DNA of 64,000 bases from Streptomyces misionensis. Lineage in GTDB: Bacteria; Actinomycetota; Actinomycetes; Streptomycetales; Streptomycetaceae. A program made the position numbers and the translations under genes. Shown here one piece after another: positions 7,963-16,661 of this stretch (its first letter is position 1; each line of letters starts with the position of its first letter). The DNA lies in contig NZ_FNTD01000004.1 in the NCBI RefSeq assembly GCF_900104815.1, forward strand, positions 682,001 to 746,000. Direction: 5' to 3'. The notes below the pieces were generated by a model. It saw nothing but the letters and a program-made list of their open reading frames with translations. It was not told where the DNA came from and made no database searches.

Positions 7963-9138
7963 ATGGGTGAGACGGCGGTGGTCGTCGGGGGCGGCATCGG
8001 CGGGCTGGCGGCGGCCATCGGGCTGCGCCGGATCGGCTGGCGGGTACGGGTCGTGGAGCGGGCCGCCGTCCTGGACGACGCGGGCGCGGGAATCTCGCTG
8101 CACGCCAACGGGTTGCGTGCCCTGGACGCGCTCGGCGTCGGGGCCGCCGTCCGCGCCGCGGCGCGTCCGCAGTACACCGGAGGCACGCGCACCCCGTCGG
8201 GGCGGTGGCTGGCGCGGATGGACGGCGCCGCGCTGGAGCGCGCGCTGGGCACGCCGATCGTCGGCATCCGCCGCTCGGTCCTGCACCGGCTGCTGCGCGC
8301 CGCCCTGCCGGACGAGTGCCTGCGCATCGGGGCGACCGTGCCCTCGCTCCACCTGAGCGACCCGGACACCGTGGGCGTGCCGCTGCCGGACGGCATCACG
8401 GCGGCCGACCTGGTGGTCGCGGCGGACGGGGTGGGCAGCCGGCTGCGGGGCCTGCTCTTCCCGGACCACCCCGGCCCGGCGTACAGCGGCTCCACGGTCC
8501 TGCGGGCGATCACCGAGCGCCCGCTGCGACTGCCCACGGACTTCGAACTGACCTGGGGCGAGGGCGCGGAGTTCGGGCACATCGGGTTCACCGACGGCCA
8601 CGCCGAGTGGCACGCGGTGCTCAACTCGCCGCCCGGCGTACGGCACGCCGATCCGCTCGGCATGCTGCGCCGCCGTCTCGCCGGCTGGCACGCCACGGTC
8701 GGCGCGCTCCTCGACGCCACCCGGCCCGAGGACGTCCTCCACCACGACATCAACGAACTCGTCACTCCCCTGCCGTCGTTCGTCTCCGGCCGGGTGGTCC
8801 TGCTCGGAGACGCGGCCCACGCGATGACACCCAACCTCGGCCAGGGCGCGTGCCAGGCCCTGGAGGACGCGGCCTCCCTGACCGCCGCCCTCGCGGACGC
8901 GCCGTCCCTCCCCGCGGCCCTGTCCCGCTACGACGCCGAACGCCGTCCCCGTTCCCAGGCCGTGGCCCGCGCCGCCCGCCAGGCCGGCCGCATGGGCCAG
9001 CAGCTGTCCAACCCGCTGGCCGTCACCCTCCGCAACACCGCCCTGCGCCTGGCACCGTCGGGCATGACCATGCGGGCCATCCTGCGTCACGCGGACTGGA
9101 CGGCACCGCGGCCGGCGACCGCACCGAGGGTGCCGTAG
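7963..9138 (+). CDS. FAD-dependent monooxygenase (PHBH fold)
   Basis: 391 residues. The N-terminal dinucleotide motif VVVGGGIGGLAAAIGL is at residues 6-21, the DG motif is in ADGVGSRLRG, and the GD motif is in VLLGDAAHAMTPNLGQGACQALEDA, together diagnostic of class A flavoprotein hydroxylases. These use NAD(P)H and O2 to hydroxylate aromatic or similar substrates. ATG at 7963 follows a GAAGGGGG ribosome site. Regulation by the divergent TetR protein is strongly suggested by the paired operators just upstream. A detoxification or catabolic role is as likely as a biosynthetic one, since no pathway genes adjoin it. Confidence 0.88.
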   Translation: MGETAVVVGGGIGGLAAAIGLRRIGWRVRVVERAAVLDDAGAGISLHANGLRALDALGVGAAVRAAARPQYTGGTRTPSGRWLARMDGAALERALGTPIVGIRRSVLHRLLRAALPDECLRIGATVPSLHLSDPDTVGVPLPDGITAADLVVAADGVGSRLRGLLFPDHPGPAYSGSTVLRAITERPLRLPTDFELTWGEGAEFGHIGFTDGHAEWHAVLNSPPGVRHADPLGMLRRRLAGWHATVGALLDATRPEDVLHHDINELVTPLPSFVSGRVVLLGDAAHAMTPNLGQGACQALEDAASLTAALADAPSLPAALSRYDAERRPRSQAVARAARQAGRMGQQLSNPLAVTLRNTALRLAPSGMTMRAILRHADWTAPRPATAPRVP

Positions 9139-9273
9139 GGCCGCGCGACCGGCGGCCGGGGCGGGCACGTGACCGTTCGCCGGCCCGTCCGGGTGGGCGC
9201 CCGGCCGCGGTCACCAGCGGGTCCCGCCCCCGGTCGGGCGCATATCCCGGCCCGCAGTGGCCACTAGGGACAC

Positions 9274-10458
9274 ATGCGATGTGGGCGTGGAGCCGCCGTA
9301 CGGGCCGTCGGGCATGCCGTGCGGCGGGCGGGGCAGGTGTTGCGGCTGGATCTGTCGGCGGCGGTGCGCAGTGTGCGGCGCGCCTGGGCGGAGCCCGGGC
9401 GGGAGCGGGATCTGGCGGTCCAGGCGCTGAAGGCGGCGCTGGCCGCGTGGGTGGCCTGGATGATCGCGGGGTGGTGGCTGCACGCGCCGGTCGCGTTCGT
9501 CGCGCCGTGGGTCGCGGTGGTCCTGGTGGAGTCCACGGTGTACCGGTCGCTGGCGCACGGCCTCCAGCAGCTGGCGGCGATCACCGCCGGGACGATCACG
9601 GCCACGGCGGTCGGGCTGCTGGTGCACAGCACGGCGGTGACGATGGCGGTGGTGCTGCCGGCCGCCATGCTGCTCGGGCACTGGCGGCGGCTGGGCAGCC
9701 AGGGCATCTACGCAGCCACCGGCGCCCTGTTCGTCCTCACCAACGGCGCCGTCACCGTCGCCACCTCGGCCGACCGGATCGCCGCGGCGCTGTTCGGCGC
9801 GGGCGTCGGCATCGCCGTCAACGCGCTCGTCCGCCCGCCGCTGTATCTGCGCGACACCCGGGCGGTACTGCGGGACGCGACCGCGGAGGCCCACGACATC
9901 CTGCACGAGGTGGCCGACGGGCTGGCCCGGGGACACTGGGAGGCGGAGGAGGCGAGCGCCTGGCACGACCGGGCGCTGCGGCTGCACCAGCTGGTCGACC
10001 AGGCCCGCTCCGCGGTGCAGTGGAGCCGGGAGAGCCTGCGCGCCAACGTCCGCCGCCGCACCGGTGCGCTGCCGCTGCCCGGCAAGGGGTACGACGACGC
10101 GCTCGCGGTGCTGGACTACGCGTCCGTGCACACCGCGGGGGTGACCCGCACGGTGCTGGAGGCCGCCACCGAGGAGCGCGCGACCCGCCGCCCGCATCCC
10201 GAACTCGCCCTGAGCTACGCCCGGTTCCTGTACCGGACGGCCCGCGCGCTGCGGCTCTACAGCCACAGCAGGTTCGGCGACGACTGCGAGGACGAGCTGC
10301 GCACGGAGGTGGCGGGCCTGCGCGACACGCTCGACACCCTGCGCCGCGACCTGGCCCGCTCCACCACCGACGACCCCGACGAGGTCGCCACCTACGGCGC
10401 CCTCCTCACCCAGGCCAACCGCCTGGCCGACCAGCTCCTGGCCTCGGCGACGCCCTAG
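9274..10458 (+). CDS. FUSC-like aromatic acid exporter-family membrane protein
   Basis: 394 residues. An N-terminal cytosolic segment is followed by about six hydrophobic helices between residues 45 and 185 (including AALAAWVAWMIAGWWL and IAAALFGAGVGIAVNALV), then a long soluble helical domain of about 200 residues. This is the half-length FUSC / aromatic-acid-exporter architecture (DUF939-like). Such proteins are proposed to export aromatic or other organic acids; the substrate is not predictable. Plus-strand, 135 bp after the monooxygenase stop, possibly its own unit. A downstream start is possible because the first 30 residues are Arg-rich. Confidence 0.72.
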   Translation: MRCGRGAAVRAVGHAVRRAGQVLRLDLSAAVRSVRRAWAEPGRERDLAVQALKAALAAWVAWMIAGWWLHAPVAFVAPWVAVVLVESTVYRSLAHGLQQLAAITAGTITATAVGLLVHSTAVTMAVVLPAAMLLGHWRRLGSQGIYAATGALFVLTNGAVTVATSADRIAAALFGAGVGIAVNALVRPPLYLRDTRAVLRDATAEAHDILHEVADGLARGHWEAEEASAWHDRALRLHQLVDQARSAVQWSRESLRANVRRRTGALPLPGKGYDDALAVLDYASVHTAGVTRTVLEAATEERATRRPHPELALSYARFLYRTARALRLYSHSRFGDDCEDELRTEVAGLRDTLDTLRRDLARSTTDDPDEVATYGALLTQANRLADQLLASATP

Positions 10459-10462
10459 CTGT

Positions 10463-10480
10463 ATGGCCCCGCAGGGCCGT
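10463..10480. terminator. Short hairpin between convergent genes
   Basis: A GGCCC/GGGCC stem, extended by A-T and T-G pairs, with a 4-nt CGCA loop. It lies 5 bp after the membrane-protein stop and 18 bp before the stop of the convergent reductase. Stem of 7 bp, so a modest candidate. Confidence 0.45.
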
Positions 10481-10497
10481 TGACGCGGCCGACCGGG

Positions 10498-11358
10498 CTA
10501 TTCGGCCCAGGCGCGCTCCAGCTGGGTGGCGAAGCCGGCGGGCTCCCGCCCGATCAGCTCGGCCAGCGTCGGGTCGACGGCGGTGAACTCGCCGTCGCGC
10601 GCCGCGGCGAAGATGCTCAGCAGCAGGTCGGCGATCGGGGCCGGGGCGCCGTGCGCCAGGGTCTGCTCCCGGAAGACGTCGTCGGGCACGACGGTGCGGG
10701 TGAAGGCACGTCCGGTCGCCTTGGAGGCGAGTTCGGCGACGGTGTCGAAGTCGAGCGCCGCCGGACCCGTGAGCGGCGGGGTGGGCCCCTCGAAGCGGGC
10801 CTGCCCGGCGAGGATCGCCGCGGCGGCCTCGGCGAGGTCGTCGTGGCCGGTCCAGGCGACCGGGCCGTCGGCGGGGAGGGCGATGTCGCCGGTGTGGCGG
10901 GCGGACTCCAGGAACTGAAGGGCGCTGGAGGCGTAGAAGCCGTTGCGCAGCGCGGTCCAGGGCAGGCCGGTGGCGCGCAGCAGGTCCTCGGTCTCGGCGT
11001 GGTCCCGGCACGGCGAGAAGAGGGAGTCGTGGGCGGCGCCCATCTGGCTGGTGTAGAGGATGCGGCCGACGCCGGCGCGCACGGCGGCGTCGATGGCGGC
11101 ACGGTGGCCGTCGACGCACTCCGGACCCGTGCGGTCGAGGGAGACCAGGAGCAGCTGCTCGGCACCCTCGAAGGAGTGCGCGAGCGAGGCGGGGTCGTCG
11201 AAGCTGCCCCGGCGCACGCGGACGCCGCGGTCGGCGAGGTCCCGGGCCTTTCGCGGATCGCGGACACTGACGCCGACCCGGTCGGCGGGGACGCGCTCCA
11301 GCAGGCGCTCGACGGTGCGGCGGCCGAGCTTTCCGGTGGCTCCGGTAACGATGATCAT
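10498..11358 (-). CDS. NmrA-like NAD(P)H-binding SDR (quinone oxidoreductase-like)
   Basis: 286 residues. The start at 11358 is chosen because GGAG lies 6 nt upstream; an ATG 12 nt earlier has no ribosome site. MIIVTGATGKLGRRTVERLL gives the atypical-SDR NAD(P)-binding GxxGxxG, followed by a fold like NmrA/YtfG proteins (RVRRGSFDDPASLAHSFEGAEQ region). These reduce quinones or act as redox sensors. It is divergent from a TetR gene with an 88-bp shared control region holding a perfect 13-bp palindrome, so the pair is probably a repressor and its redox-responsive target. Confidence 0.85.
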   Translation of the reverse strand: MIIVTGATGKLGRRTVERLLERVPADRVGVSVRDPRKARDLADRGVRVRRGSFDDPASLAHSFEGAEQLLLVSLDRTGPECVDGHRAAIDAAVRAGVGRILYTSQMGAAHDSLFSPCRDHAETEDLLRATGLPWTALRNGFYASSALQFLESARHTGDIALPADGPVAWTGHDDLAEAAAAILAGQARFEGPTPPLTGPAALDFDTVAELASKATGRAFTRTVVPDDVFREQTLAHGAPAPIADLLLSIFAAARDGEFTAVDPTLAELIGREPAGFATQLERAWAE

Positions 11359-11404
11359 CGCGTTCTCCATGACTGTTTCCGATGGAAGCGCAGCAACAGT
11401 AACA

Positions 11405-11417
11405 CTGGAAATTCCAG
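11405..11417. promoter_or_regulatory. Palindromic operator between NmrA-like and TetR genes
   Basis: CTGGAAATTCCAG is a perfect odd-centred palindrome. A second imperfect inverted repeat (GGAACC at 11419 and GGTACC at 11433) lies next to it. The location, between divergent starts at 11358 and 11447, fits autoregulation by the TetR product. Confidence 0.65.
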
Positions 11418-11446
11418 CGGAACCATATTTTCGGTACCATCGATTC

Positions 11447-12175
11447 ATGGCTACCCGCGACTCAACCGACAGCCCCCGGCGCCGCATCGTCGAGGCCGCC
11501 GTCGAGCTACTGGAGAACGGCGGCCCCGACGCGGTGAGCACCCGCGCGGTCGCGGCCGCGGCGGGCATGCAGCCGCCGGCTATCTACCGCCTGTTCGGCG
11601 ACAAGGAGGGTCTCCTGGAGGCCGTCGCCGAACACGGCTACGCGCAGTTCCTGGAGCGCAAGCGCGCACAGCTCGATCCCGCCCCGCAGGACCCGGTGGA
11701 GGAGCTGCGCCGCGGCTGGGACATGGTGGTGGAGTTCGGGGTCTCCCGCCCCGAGCTGTTCGCGGTGATGAACCGGGCCGCCGGCCGGGGATCGGACGCG
11801 GCACACCGCGCGGGCCTGGAGATCCTCCACGGACGGGTGCGCCGGCTGGCGGCCGGGGGATGGCTGCGGGTCGACGAGGAACTGGCCGCCCAGATCATCC
11901 AGGCGACCGGCCAGGGCGCGGTCACCACCTGGCACGCCACCCCCGCGGACCGCCGCGATCCGGCGCTGCTGACCATCCTGCGCGAGTCCATGATCGCGGC
12001 TGTCACGCGCACCGAGCCGCTGGTCCCCGCCGCGGAGTCCGGGCCCGCCGCGGCGGCCCGCGCGCTGCGCGCCGCCCTCCCCGACGGCGCCGGTGTCCTG
12101 AGCGACGCCGAGCAGCGCCTGCTGCGCGAGTGGCTCACGCGCCTGGCGGCGGACGGTGGCGCGCCCCACGCCTGA
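11447..12175 (+). CDS. TetR/AcrR-family regulator
   Basis: 242 residues. The N-terminal helix-turn-helix is clear (RRRIVEAAVELLENGGPDAV, then STRAVAAAAGMQPPAIYRLFGDKEGLLEAV). The ligand-binding part resembles the group with a C-terminal extension (about 215 onward, EQRLLREWLTRL). ATG at 11447; in-frame sequence upstream is shadow of the divergent gene. Likely represses the adjacent NmrA-like reductase and itself through the palindrome at 11405-11417. No ligand is inferable. Confidence 0.86.
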   Translation: MATRDSTDSPRRRIVEAAVELLENGGPDAVSTRAVAAAAGMQPPAIYRLFGDKEGLLEAVAEHGYAQFLERKRAQLDPAPQDPVEELRRGWDMVVEFGVSRPELFAVMNRAAGRGSDAAHRAGLEILHGRVRRLAAGGWLRVDEELAAQIIQATGQGAVTTWHATPADRRDPALLTILRESMIAAVTRTEPLVPAAESGPAAAARALRAALPDGAGVLSDAEQRLLREWLTRLAADGGAPHA

Positions 12176-12205
12176 CCAGGCCGCCCGCGGCCGAGAACGC
12201 GAGGA

Positions 12206-12655
12206 TCAGTACAGCTGACCGGCCAGGGGCCGTACGCCGCTCGACCACGGCCCGTCCGACTGCGCGTGGGTGAGGCACGGGCCGGGGAGCGGGACCTCCC
12301 CGGTCCGGGGACCGACACGGTTGGCCGGCTCGCCGAGGAAACCGGAGCCGTCCGGCCCGAAGGCGTCGACGAGGAAGCGACCGCCGTCGGAGCGCGGGGC
12401 ACCCGCGTACCGCAAGCGGGCGACGGCGGGGCCGCCTTCGTCGCGCAGGACGTCCGACGCGCCGCGCTCGGCATGCCCTTCGAGGACGACGGCGTCGTCC
12501 AGGCCGGTCACCTCGCCCCCCCAGGGCCCGTCCGCGTCGGTCCGCGGGGCGCGCACCGGCCGGTCCTCGGCGTCGACCAGGGCGCGGCACGCGAAGGGCC
12601 CGTCGGTGCACACGAGTTGGCTCCCCGAGCGCATCCCGCCGTCCAGCGCGGCCAC
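12206..12655 (-). CDS. Conserved-looking hypothetical protein, start uncertain
   Basis: At least 149 residues, with third codon positions almost all G/C on this strand, which argues for a real gene. Not recognised. The visible product has no signal peptide or membrane helix and is rich in Gly/Asp. The GTG at 12655 gives the longest formal start, but the same frame continues upstream with good codon character (VVVGITQHGRGHFVVAALDG) and a GGGAGGGGGAGGAGG stretch that looks like a ribosome site, yet no ATG/GTG/TTG follows it in frame. Either the start is non-canonical or a base is missing near 12720. The neighbour upstream is a muramidase gene on the same strand. Confidence 0.6.
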   Translation of the reverse strand: MAALDGGMRSGSQLVCTDGPFACRALVDAEDRPVRAPRTDADGPWGGEVTGLDDAVVLEGHAERGASDVLRDEGGPAVARLRYAGAPRSDGGRFLVDAFGPDGSGFLGEPANRVGPRTGEVPLPGPCLTHAQSDGPWSSGVRPLAGQLY

Positions 12656-12812
12656 GACGAAGTGGCCGCGTCCGTGCTGCGTGATGCCGACGACGACCGC
12701 CGCCGACGAGGTCCTCCTCCCCCTCCCGGACCGGCACCACGGTACGTCACCGGGCCTCGGCGCGCGGCCGGTTCCCCGTCGGCGCCGCCGTCCCGCCCTC
12801 CTGGCCGGGGTG

Positions 12813-13688
12813 TCAGCCGGTGGCGAAGTCGCGCAGCTGGTCGAGGCTGCCGTTGAAGCGGTCGTGGTCGCCCACCGTCTTGCCGGTGGAGGTGTACTGC
12901 CACATGGTGTAGGAGGACCAGCCGGCCGGCAGCTTGCCCACCGTGGAGGCGTAGCGGGCGACCCACAGCGGGTTCGCGCCGAAGCCGCCGTAGTTGCCGG
13001 TGCACTGGGTCCACCAGCTGGTGGCCGTGTAGATCACCGCCGCGCGGCCGGTGCGCGCCTTGTAGCGGTTGAGGAAGTCCCGGATCCAGCCGACCATCTG
13101 GCTCTTCGACTTGCCGTAGCAGGCCGGTCCGTACGGGTTCCACTCGATGTCCAGGACGCCGGGCAGCGTTCTGCCGTCGCCCGACCAACCGCCGCCGTGG
13201 GCCACGAAGTAGTCGGCCTGGGCGGCACCGCCGGTGCTGTCCGGGGTCGCGAAGTGGTAGGCGCCGCGCACCATGCCGAGCTTGTACGGGCCGTTGTACT
13301 GCTGGGTGAAGTAGGCGTTGCGGTACGAGGTGCCTTCCGTGGCCTTGGTGTACGCCCAGCGCACCCCACTGCCGTAGAGGGTGGACCAGGCGACGGCGCG
13401 CTGGTGGCTGGAGACGTCGACGCCCTCCGTCTGGCCGGTGCGGGAGTCGGAGAGCGAGTCGTCGGTGGCGTCGGCGTGGGCACCGTCGTGAGTGAGGACG
13501 CCCATGCCCATGTAGGCGCTGCCCCGCTCGGGGGTCACGGCGCCGCTGTCGGGAACGGCCGCCGGGACGGACAAGGTGAGGAGGAGGCCGGTCAGCACGC
13601 CGGTGACGGTCAGGCGTGGACGGCCGCGGGTGGGGAGTATCGAGCTTCGCACGGATTCCATCTGACCCGGCATCGGGCGGCGCCGCAC
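12813..13688 (-). CDS. Secreted GH25 muramidase (cellosyl-like lysozyme)
   Basis: 291 residues with an N-terminal signal segment (LTVTGVLTGLLLTLSVPAAV). The catalytic domain closely follows Streptomyces cellosyl: EGVDVSSHQ (D91), WAYTKATEGTSY, GAYHFATPD, and PGVLDIEWNP with the catalytic acid E182 and D180. GH25 enzymes cleave the N-acetylmuramyl-1,4-N-acetylglucosamine bond of peptidoglycan. The first ATG (13688) has no good ribosome site; the ATG at 13661 (MESVRSS) is an equally plausible start and gives a more typical signal peptide. Acts outside the cell. Standalone on the minus strand. Confidence 0.9.
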   Translation of the reverse strand: MRRRPMPGQMESVRSSILPTRGRPRLTVTGVLTGLLLTLSVPAAVPDSGAVTPERGSAYMGMGVLTHDGAHADATDDSLSDSRTGQTEGVDVSSHQRAVAWSTLYGSGVRWAYTKATEGTSYRNAYFTQQYNGPYKLGMVRGAYHFATPDSTGGAAQADYFVAHGGGWSGDGRTLPGVLDIEWNPYGPACYGKSKSQMVGWIRDFLNRYKARTGRAAVIYTATSWWTQCTGNYGGFGANPLWVARYASTVGKLPAGWSSYTMWQYTSTGKTVGDHDRFNGSLDQLRDFATG

Positions 13689-13751
13689 TCCGGGCCCCGC
13701 CCAACGCGCCCGCCCGATACCGCGTTTGGTCCATACGAGTGGTCCCGCACA

Positions 13752-13797
13752 GGGGTGCCGGCCGGCCGCGGGAGGGCCCGCGGCCGGCCGGTGCCCC
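13752..13797 (-). terminator. Very strong terminator after the M1 peptidase
   Basis: Arms 13758-13772 and 13777-13791 pair perfectly over 15 bp with a 4-nt loop. Two wobble pairs and four more G-C pairs extend the stem to 13752-13797, ending directly at the stop codon of the peptidase. Confidence 0.85.
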
Positions 13798-15654
13798 TCA
13801 GCCGTCGATGCGGTGCTGGGTCCAGAAGGACGTCAGGTCCGTGCTGGTCGCGGCCTGCGCGGCGGCCTTGAAGTCGGCCGTGGTCGACACGCCGTACCAG
13901 TGCGCCGTCGCGTAGTCCTTCAGCAGCTTGGCCATGGCGGTGTCGCCGAGGACGCGCCGGAGGTCGTGCAGGGCGCACTTGCCGTAGCCGTAGACCACGG
14001 TGGAGTAGCGCGAGGAGTGCGCGTCCCAGTAGGCCATCGAGTTGGTGATCTTCTCCGTGCTGGACGCCCAGGAGACGCTGTTCCAGCAGTTGGTGCCGGT
14101 GATGCCCTGGGCGAGGTCGGTGGCGTAGTCGGCGAACGACTCGTCCAGCCAGGGGCTGTTGTACTCGTCGTCGCCGACGATGCCGTACCACCACTGGTGG
14201 CCGATCTCATGGGTGAGCGCGGTGCTGCTGACCAGGTCGAGGACGAACCCGGGGTACTCCATCCCGCCGAACCAGTAGTTGTTGTCGAGCACCGCGTCCA
14301 GTTCGCCGTACGGGTAGGCGCCGAAGCGGGCGGCATGGGCGTCCACGGCGGACTCGGCGGTGGTGAGCATGGAGCGGGCGCTGGTGGAGCTGATGCCGGA
14401 GACGGAGTAGACGTTCACCGCGACCCCGGACGGGGAGGTGCCGGAGATCTTGGTGAAGGGCCCGGCGGCCCAGGCGAAGTCGCGGACCTGGGAGGCGGTG
14501 GCCGTGGTGACGGTACGTCCGCCGGTGCCGGGGGTGTCGGTGGAGGTGCCGGTGGCCGGGACCAGCAGGCCGCTCGGGTGGTCGAGGGTCACCTTGAAGT
14601 CGGCGGCCAGGGAGTAGAAGGCCTCACCGTTGTCCGTGTACGGGTCCAGGTGCCAGCCCGCCGCGTCGCGGACGGCGAGGACGGGCAGCGCGTTGCCGAT
14701 GAAGCTGTAGGCGCCGTCGTGGCCGAAGCGGTCGGCGCCGCTGGGCACGGTGATGCCGAGGTCGAAGCCGATGGTGGCGCTCTGGCCCTGGGCGAGCGGG
14801 GCGGGCAGGGTGATCTTCAGGGCGGTGCAGGCCACGGAGAGGTCGCCGGCGGTGCCGCCGGTGACGTTGGTGACTTTGATCGGCATCGCGCCGCAGGTGC
14901 CGTGGTAGTTGTCCCACAGCCGCAGGTAGACCTCGTTCAGGGCGGTGGCGGAGGCGTTGGTGAACGTCGCGCTCTCGTGCCCGGTCCAGGCGGTGCCGCT
15001 GGTGTCGCTGCTCAGGTTCACGGTGTACGACGGGGCCGCCGGGGTGCGGGTGGGGTCGGTGGCCGGGGGCGCGGTGCCGCCGGAGGTGTCGAGGGCGATG
15101 TCGTCCAGGACGAAGCTGGTCTGGAGGCTGGAGTCCTCGGTGCCGGTGAAGGACAGGTTCACCGTCTGCCCGGCGAAGGACGAGACGTCGAAGGACTTGC
15201 GCACGTAGCCGGTGTTCTCGTCCAGGTTGGACCAGCTGCCCAGGGTGGTGCCGCCGATCTTCGCGGTCAGCTTGTCGTACGCGGTGGCGGAGGTCGTCTC
15301 GGCGGTGTCGACGTGCAGCCAGAAGCTGAGCGTCGCGGTGCCGCATCCGCCGGGGATGGTGACGCTCTGGGCGAGGCTGTCGGTACGGGTCCTGCCGGTG
15401 CCGTCCAGCCAGGCGTAGTTGCTGCCGCCGTGGGCGGTCTGCCCGGTGCGGCTGGTGATCACGGTGGACGTGGACGTGGTCCACGCCGAACCGCCGTTCT
15501 CGAAGCCGCCGTCGGTGACCACCTGGGCCGCCGTGCAGTCCGCGGGCGCGGTGGCCGGGCGGGCGGCGGCGGAGCCGGCGGGGAGGAGGAAGGCGGCCAG
15601 GGCGGCTGCGGTGAGCGCGGCGGTGCCCGCGGCCTTGTGGGGGGTCGGTCTCAC
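13798..15654 (-). CDS. Secreted M1-family metallopeptidase with N-terminal beta-domain
   Basis: 618 residues. A signal peptide is at 1-32 ([14 protein letters not shown]). Residues 40-190 form a secreted beta-sandwich-like module ([13 protein letters not shown] ... FVLDDIALD), typical of added carbohydrate or protein binding domains. The M1 catalytic part has GGMEYPG (exopeptidase loop, 463-469), the zinc motif HEIGH (H482, E483, H486) and the third ligand E505 in WLDESFADY. Family members remove N-terminal residues from peptides; this one acts extracellularly. Start ATG at 15654. A strong terminator follows directly. Confidence 0.9.
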   Translation of the reverse strand: MRPTPHKAAGTAALTAAALAAFLLPAGSAAARPATAPADCTAAQVVTDGGFENGGSAWTTSTSTVITSRTGQTAHGGSNYAWLDGTGRTRTDSLAQSVTIPGGCGTATLSFWLHVDTAETTSATAYDKLTAKIGGTTLGSWSNLDENTGYVRKSFDVSSFAGQTVNLSFTGTEDSSLQTSFVLDDIALDTSGGTAPPATDPTRTPAAPSYTVNLSSDTSGTAWTGHESATFTNASATALNEVYLRLWDNYHGTCGAMPIKVTNVTGGTAGDLSVACTALKITLPAPLAQGQSATIGFDLGITVPSGADRFGHDGAYSFIGNALPVLAVRDAAGWHLDPYTDNGEAFYSLAADFKVTLDHPSGLLVPATGTSTDTPGTGGRTVTTATASQVRDFAWAAGPFTKISGTSPSGVAVNVYSVSGISSTSARSMLTTAESAVDAHAARFGAYPYGELDAVLDNNYWFGGMEYPGFVLDLVSSTALTHEIGHQWWYGIVGDDEYNSPWLDESFADYATDLAQGITGTNCWNSVSWASSTEKITNSMAYWDAHSSRYSTVVYGYGKCALHDLRRVLGDTAMAKLLKDYATAHWYGVSTTADFKAAAQAATSTDLTSFWTQHRIDG

Positions 15655-15960
15655 ACGCTACTCCTTTGCGGAGGCCGGGATTGCGGCCTGCTCGAGGGCC
15701 GTCCGGTCGGCGGGGTGCGCCGGGGCGGCCGTGGTCCGGGCTTTACGGGAGTGCTGTGCCGGGGAGCCGGTCGCGCCCCGCCGGGGCCGGGCGGCGACTG
15801 CCGAAAGAGTGCCAGATTTGACCCGGACATGCCATACGTTCCCGTCGGTCGAGCGGACGGGAGGGCGCACGCCGGGGTGGGACGCGCTGAGAACGGCCGG
15901 GACCGCGGGAGGAGGACGGGTCGTCCGCCGCCCCCGCGGGGAGGGCGGCGGACGGGCGGG
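15655..15960. other. Intergenic region upstream of the M1 peptidase
   Basis: 306 bp between the peptidase start and the stop of the next minus-strand gene. Apart from the terminator at 15923-15953 I see no gene or clear operator. The promoter of the peptidase should lie here. Confidence 0.5.
15923..15953 (-). terminator. Terminator hairpin
   Basis: Perfect 11-bp arms (15923-15933 and 15943-15953) with a 9-nt loop, 7 bp after the stop of the maltokinase-cap-like gene. Confidence 0.75.
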
Positions 15961-16623
15961 TCAGGCCTGGCGCAGGGTCAGGAGAACGGCCCGCTGCCGG
16001 TCTCCGGCCGGGGACGGCCAGCCGGTGGCCACGTGGCCGAGGGCGTCCTCGGCGCGGAGCGGCGGGTCCTGGTCCGCCGGCACCGGCGTGAGGACGCGGT
16101 GGACGTGCAGGACGGTGCGGTGCGGTGCGGGCAGGTGGGTGCCGTCCGTGTCGTCGGCCGGTGCCGGGGTGAAGCCCTCCGGCGCGAACGGGACGCCCGC
16201 ATAGGCGCGGGACACCTCGTGGTCCGGGGTGTCGGTGATGCTCTGGGCCATCGCCTGCGCCTTGCCCTCGACGAGCAGCAGCAGTTCGGTGACCAGCACC
16301 GGGTCGCACAGGCCGTCGTACACCCAGCGCTTGCCGAGCACGCCGTGCTCCATCGTGCCGACCAGCGCGTGCCCGGCCCCCTCCAGCGGCGCGCCGCGGT
16401 AGGTCAACGGCACGAAGTACACCGTGGGTTCGGCGGCCGCGGTGTCGGTGACGATCATGAACTCGATGCCGACCTCGCCCGCGGGGTCGTCCAGCCGGAA
16501 GCCGCCGGACTTCTCCAGCACCGGGCCGTCCGCACCGCCGCGGTACCAGGGTCGGGTGGGCAGCCACTCGGTGAGCAGTTCGAGCTTGGAGGGCTTGAGG
16601 GTCGTGTGATGGATGACGGCCAT
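15961..16623 (-). CDS. Maltokinase N-terminal cap-like domain protein
   Basis: 220 residues beginning MAVIHHTTLKPSKLELL, with LTEWLPTRPWYRG, the pattern of the N-terminal cap domain found in maltokinases and present as standalone proteins in Streptomyces. No kinase catalytic motifs (HGD, DFD) follow, so it is not itself a kinase by sequence. Cytosolic, without signal peptide or membrane helices. Function of the standalone forms is unknown to me; a link to alpha-glucan or maltose-1-phosphate metabolism is only suggested by the domain. Monocistronic, with a hairpin terminator after the stop. Confidence 0.7.
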   Translation of the reverse strand: MAVIHHTTLKPSKLELLTEWLPTRPWYRGGADGPVLEKSGGFRLDDPAGEVGIEFMIVTDTAAAEPTVYFVPLTYRGAPLEGAGHALVGTMEHGVLGKRWVYDGLCDPVLVTELLLLVEGKAQAMAQSITDTPDHEVSRAYAGVPFAPEGFTPAPADDTDGTHLPAPHRTVLHVHRVLTPVPADQDPPLRAEDALGHVATGWPSPAGDRQRAVLLTLRQA

Positions 16624-16661
16624 GGCGGTGCGGCTCTCCCGTGGTGCGCGAGTGGACAGGC

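Noticed and set aside
13752..13797. Inverted repeat as an insertion-sequence end
   Set aside because: It abuts the stop codon of the peptidase and has a 4-nt loop; a terminator is the simpler reading.
15961..16623. Maltokinase
   Set aside because: Only the N-terminal cap-like domain is present; kinase catalytic motifs are missing.
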